8,151 bases of DNA, taken from Ruminococcus sp. GTDB lineage: Bacteria; Bacillota; Clostridia; Oscillospirales; Ruminococcaceae. Below are positions 5,987 through 8,151 of this stretch, one piece after another. The DNA lies in contig DNLQ01000095.1 of the NCBI GenBank assembly GCA_003488415.1, positions 1 through 8,151 on the forward strand, in the 5' to 3' direction. Each line of letters begins with the position of its first letter. Position 1 is the first letter of the stretch. The notes below the pieces were generated by a model, which saw only the letters and a program-made list of their open reading frames with translations, was not told the origin of the DNA and searched no databases. A program made the position numbers and the translations under genes.

Positions 5987-6017
5987 AGTTTTACTCCTAT
6001 CGTTTTGATATGTTTTA

Positions 6018-6047
6018 ATTATACGCTTCTTTGGCAAGTCCGTCCAA
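6018..6047 (-). promoter_or_regulatory. Promoter of the four-subunit oxidoreductase operon
   Basis: TTGGAC (6047-6042), an 18-base spacer and a perfect TATAAT (6023-6018) predict a start at the A at about 6011, 25 nt before the gamma ATG. The -35 lies inside GGTATTGGAC (6051-6042), identical to the block in the paaK promoter, and AAGAAGCG occurs in both spacers. The promoter sits in the 97-base gap after mccA, with no terminator in between. Confidence 0.8.
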
Positions 6048-6066
6048 TACCAAAGGATTAGTATCA

Positions 6067-6087
6067 GTTATAGGTAAAAGCTATTAA
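6067..6087 (-). promoter_or_regulatory. LysR-type operator upstream of the oxidoreductase operon
   Basis: GTTATAG-N7-CTATTAA keeps the ATAG-N7-CTAT core (T-N11-A) of the perfect operator found before paaK; one arm has two mismatches. Its centre (6077) is 66 bases upstream of the predicted start, exactly as in the paaK promoter, and the 15-base distance to GGTATTGGAC is also identical. It overlaps the mccA stop codon. The shared geometry argues for a common activator, probably of the LysR family. Confidence 0.6.
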
Positions 6088-6995
6088 TCGTAAAGTCCCG
6101 TGCTGAAATAGCGGTCTCCACGGTCGGGGAAAACTGTTACGATATTGCCCTTTGCGCCGCTCTCTATAAGTTTCAGTACCGCTGCCATTGCTGCACCGGA
6201 TGAAGAGCCGGCTATTATGCCCTCAGTCCTTGCAAGGAGCCGGGCAGTATCAAAGGCTTCATCGTCGTTCATTTTAACAACTCCGTCAACCAGTGACATA
6301 TCCATTGTGTCTGCGATGAAGTCATTGCCAATGCCCTCGATGTTGTAGTCGGAATGTTCACCGCCGCCCATAGTCGAGCCTACGGGATCGGCAAGAATTC
6401 CCTGTGCTGACGGAACTCTCTCCTTGATATAGCGGAGTATTCCAGTGTATGTTCCGCCGCTTCCCGCACCAGCCACAACATAGTCTATCTTTCCGTCAAG
6501 GGCTTCATATATCTCACGTCCGGTAGTTTCATAGTGTGCGAGAGGGTTGCTCTGGTTCCTGAACTGCTCAAGCGAGACAGAACCGGGTATATGTGACTTT
6601 ATTTCCTCAGCCTTTGCAACTGCCCCCAGCATACCAAGCTCACGGGGAGTATTCACGACCTCTGCCCCCAATGCACGCAGCAGCGACTGCTTCTCGGCGG
6701 AGAACTTTGTGGGTACAACGAAGATTATGCGGTATCCCCGGTTCAGAGCCGCAAAGGCTATCCCAAGACCTGTATTTCCTGCGGTAGCTTCGACGATAGT
6801 ACTGCCCTTTTTCAGCAGTCCACGGCGCTCGGCATCCTCTATCATGTAGAGTCCTGTGCGGTCCTTGACGCTTCCGGAGGGATTGTAAAGCTCCAGCTTT
6901 GCAAAGACGTTCACACCTTCATTCTGCACTATATTGCCAAGTCTCACCAAAGGAGTATTGCCTATCAGCGCCTGCATCGAATCGTAATATTTCAT
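6084..6995 (-). CDS. mccA: O-acetylserine-dependent cystathionine beta-synthase / cysteine synthase family (MccA-like)
   Basis: This is a 303-residue fold-type II PLP enzyme. The Schiff-base lysine is Lys44 in NPSGSVKDR, the substrate loop is EATAGNTG (69-76), the phosphate-binding loop is GSGGT (178-182) and the C-terminal serine loop is AGSSSG (262-267). EATAGNTG in place of EPTSGNTG, DPVGS..GGG (203-211), EGIGNDFI and the ending VFPDRGDRYFS resemble Bacillus MccA (YrhA) more than CysK as I recall them. MccA joins O-acetylserine and homocysteine into cystathionine. The ATG at 6995 has GAGGG about 8 bases upstream, overlapping the mccB stop codon, and lies 10 bases after mccB. The frame is open to 7142, but that extension runs through mccB and is spurious. 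The mccB-mccA order matches the clostridial ubiG-mccB-mccA operon. Plain cysteine synthase remains the alternative. Confidence 0.85.
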   Translation of the reverse strand: MKYYDSMQALIGNTPLVRLGNIVQNEGVNVFAKLELYNPSGSVKDRTGLYMIEDAERRGLLKKGSTIVEATAGNTGLGIAFAALNRGYRIIFVVPTKFSAEKQSLLRALGAEVVNTPRELGMLGAVAKAEEIKSHIPGSVSLEQFRNQSNPLAHYETTGREIYEALDGKIDYVVAGAGSGGTYTGILRYIKERVPSAQGILADPVGSTMGGGEHSDYNIEGIGNDFIADTMDMSLVDGVVKMNDDEAFDTARLLARTEGIIAGSSSGAAMAAVLKLIESGAKGNIVTVFPDRGDRYFSTGLYD

Positions 6996-7005
6996 TTTCT
7001 GTCCC

Positions 7006-8151
7006 TCACTTGATCTCAGCTTTTTCAATAGCCTGTGCAATATCCGAAAGAATATCATCAATGCTCTCGATACCGACCGAGAGGCGGATAAGTCCGTCCG
7101 TGATGCCGACCTTTCTGCGGATATCAGCGGGTATAGAAGCATGAGTCATTGTTGCAGGGTGGCATACCAGAGACTCCACTCCGCCAAGGCTCTCGGCAAG
7201 TGAGACAAGCTCCAGACTCTCGAAGAATCTGCGTATATCATAGTTTTCGTGGAGCTCAAAGGAGATCATTGCTCCGCCGTTCTTAGCCTGCCTGCGGTTT
7301 ATTTCATAGCCATTGCTGCTTTCAAGTCCGGGGTAGTATACGTTCTTCACTGCCTTGTGAGCTGTAAGGAATCCCGCAGCTTTTTCTGCATTGGATACGT
7401 GTCTGTCCATGCGTACTGCAAGAGTCTTTATGCCGCGGATGAGAAGGAAGGAATCGAAAGGTCCGAGAACTCCGCCGGTGGAGTTCTGAATGAAGGCGAT
7501 CTTATCTGCAAGCTCCTTTGTGCTGACTACCACCAGTCCGGAAACAACATCGCTGTGACCGCCCAGGTACTTTGTAGCGCTGTGGACAACTATATCTGCA
7601 CCCAGCTCAAGAGGCTTCTGGAGATAGGGCGTCATGAAGGTATTGTCAACGATGACCAGAAGTCCGTGTTTGTGGGAGATCTCTGCGATCGCCCTGATAT
7701 CTGTGATCGTCATAAGCGGATTTGCCGGGCTTTCGATCACAACTGCCTTAACGTCCGGAGTTATCTGTGTACCGAATACATCGGGATGCTCAGTATCAGC
7801 TATTGTATAGGTGATGCCGAAGTGGTCGAAAACCTTGTCGAGTACACGGAATGTACCGCCGTAGACGTTGCTGGAGATAAGCACTCTGTCGCCGCTGTGG
7901 AGCAGACTCAGTGTTGCAGTAAGAGCTGCCATTCCGGAACCGAAGGCAAAACCTGCCACACCGCCTTCAAGGTCGGCAATAAGTGCTTCAAGAGCTTCAC
8001 GGGTGGGATTGCCTGTGCGTGAATATTCATATCCGCGCATTTTTCCAAGACCGTCCTGCTTGTAGGTGGATGTCTGGTATATCGGGATGTTCACAGCGCC
8101 TGTGCGCTCGTCTATGGAAATACCGCCGTGGATAAGTGCTGTTTCTGTATT
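7006..8151 (-). CDS. mccB: Cystathionine gamma-lyase / gamma-synthase family PLP enzyme (MccB-like, 5' end off the right edge)
   Basis: The reading frame is open to the right edge and shows 381 residues of a trans-sulfuration enzyme. The first visible residues, including ALIHGG and TGAVNIPIYQTSTYKQ, align with the extreme N-terminus of the family, so only a few codons are missing. Landmarks, numbered from the window edge, are EYSRTGNPTR (42-51), DNTFMTPY (169-176), the PLP lysine Lys194 in SATKYLGGHSD, QNSTGGVLGPFDS (222-234), SLGGVESL (321-328) and THASIP with IRLSVGIE near the end. The GTG at 8094 is an internal valine, not the start. Pairing with an MccA-like gene favours a role as cystathionine gamma-lyase making cysteine from cystathionine. 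Cystathionine gamma-synthase, beta-lyase or homocysteine gamma-lyase activity cannot be excluded, because the family is not separable by motif. Confidence 0.88.
   Translation of the reverse strand, partial: NTETALIHGGISIDERTGAVNIPIYQTSTYKQDGLGKMRGYEYSRTGNPTREALEALIADLEGGVAGFAFGSGMAALTATLSLLHSGDRVLISSNVYGGTFRVLDKVFDHFGITYTIADTEHPDVFGTQITPDVKAVVIESPANPLMTITDIRAIAEISHKHGLLVIVDNTFMTPYLQKPLELGADIVVHSATKYLGGHSDVVSGLVVVSTKELADKIAFIQNSTGGVLGPFDSFLLIRGIKTLAVRMDRHVSNAEKAAGFLTAHKAVKNVYYPGLESSNGYEINRRQAKNGGAMISFELHENYDIRRFFESLELVSLAESLGGVESLVCHPATMTHASIPADIRRKVGITDGLIRLSVGIESIDDILSDIAQAIEKAEIK

Noticed and set aside
5987..6037. Upstream ATG at 6037 for the gamma subunit
   Set aside because: It lies upstream of the predicted transcription start and overlaps the promoter. 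The ATG at 5986 has AGGAG at 7 bases and gives the family N-terminus.
6996..7142. N-terminal extension of the MccA-like protein to an ATG at 7142
   Set aside because: It runs through the 3' end of mccB in another frame and adds about 49 non-family residues. The ATG at 6995 has a ribosome binding site and starts where the family starts.
8092..8094. GTG as start codon of the MccB-like gene
   Set aside because: The frame continues upstream to the window edge with family-conserved residues (IHGG, TGAV), so this GTG is an internal valine.

Overview
The window looks like chromosomal DNA of an anaerobic Clostridia-type Bacillota. The family similarities and layout would suit a gut or rumen Ruminococcus-like organism, but this placement is an inference. 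The evidence is a four-subunit ferredoxin-dependent 2-oxoacid oxidoreductase, an mccB-mccA pair in the order known from clostridia, strong GGAGG ribosome binding sites and AT-rich consensus promoters. All eight genes lie on the minus strand, so transcription runs from high to low coordinates. There are no RNA genes, insertion sequences or CRISPR arrays, and the coding sequence looks native and intact.

Region by region, in the direction of transcription. (1) 8151-6084: mccB (its first few codons lie off the right edge) and mccA, the reverse transsulfuration pair that turns homocysteine plus O-acetylserine into cystathionine and then cysteine. (2) 6083-5987: a compact promoter with a LysR-type operator. 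(3) 5986-3132: gamma, delta, alpha and beta subunits of a pyruvate/2-ketoisovalerate-type ferredoxin oxidoreductase, each overlapping the next by 4 to 11 bases. (4) 3131-3020: a second promoter of the same design, with the operator centred at the same distance (about -66) from the predicted start. (5) 3019-1679: a phenylacetate-CoA-ligase-family enzyme. (6) 1678-1466: an information-dense 213-base gap with a terminator for the upstream operon, a consensus promoter whose -10 is built into that terminator, and a leader of about 167 nt with three hairpins. The last hairpin is an intrinsic terminator directly in front of the next ribosome binding site. (7) 1465-299: a class I aminotransferase. (8) 294-1: luxS, cut by the left edge.

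Two themes run through the window. The oxidoreductase and the ligase appear to form one regulon, because they share a duplicated promoter/operator module. Together they could activate an organic acid to its CoA thioester and reductively carboxylate it to a 2-oxoacid, which an aminotransferase turns into an amino acid. This is the route by which rumen anaerobes make Phe, Val, Leu or Ile from phenylacetate or branched-chain acids. The flanking genes handle homocysteine: LuxS releases it from S-ribosylhomocysteine and MccA/MccB convert it to cysteine. The aminotransferase sits in the luxS operon, so it could serve either theme. The most notable findings are the twin LysR-type modules and the unassigned attenuator leader of the aminotransferase-luxS operon.
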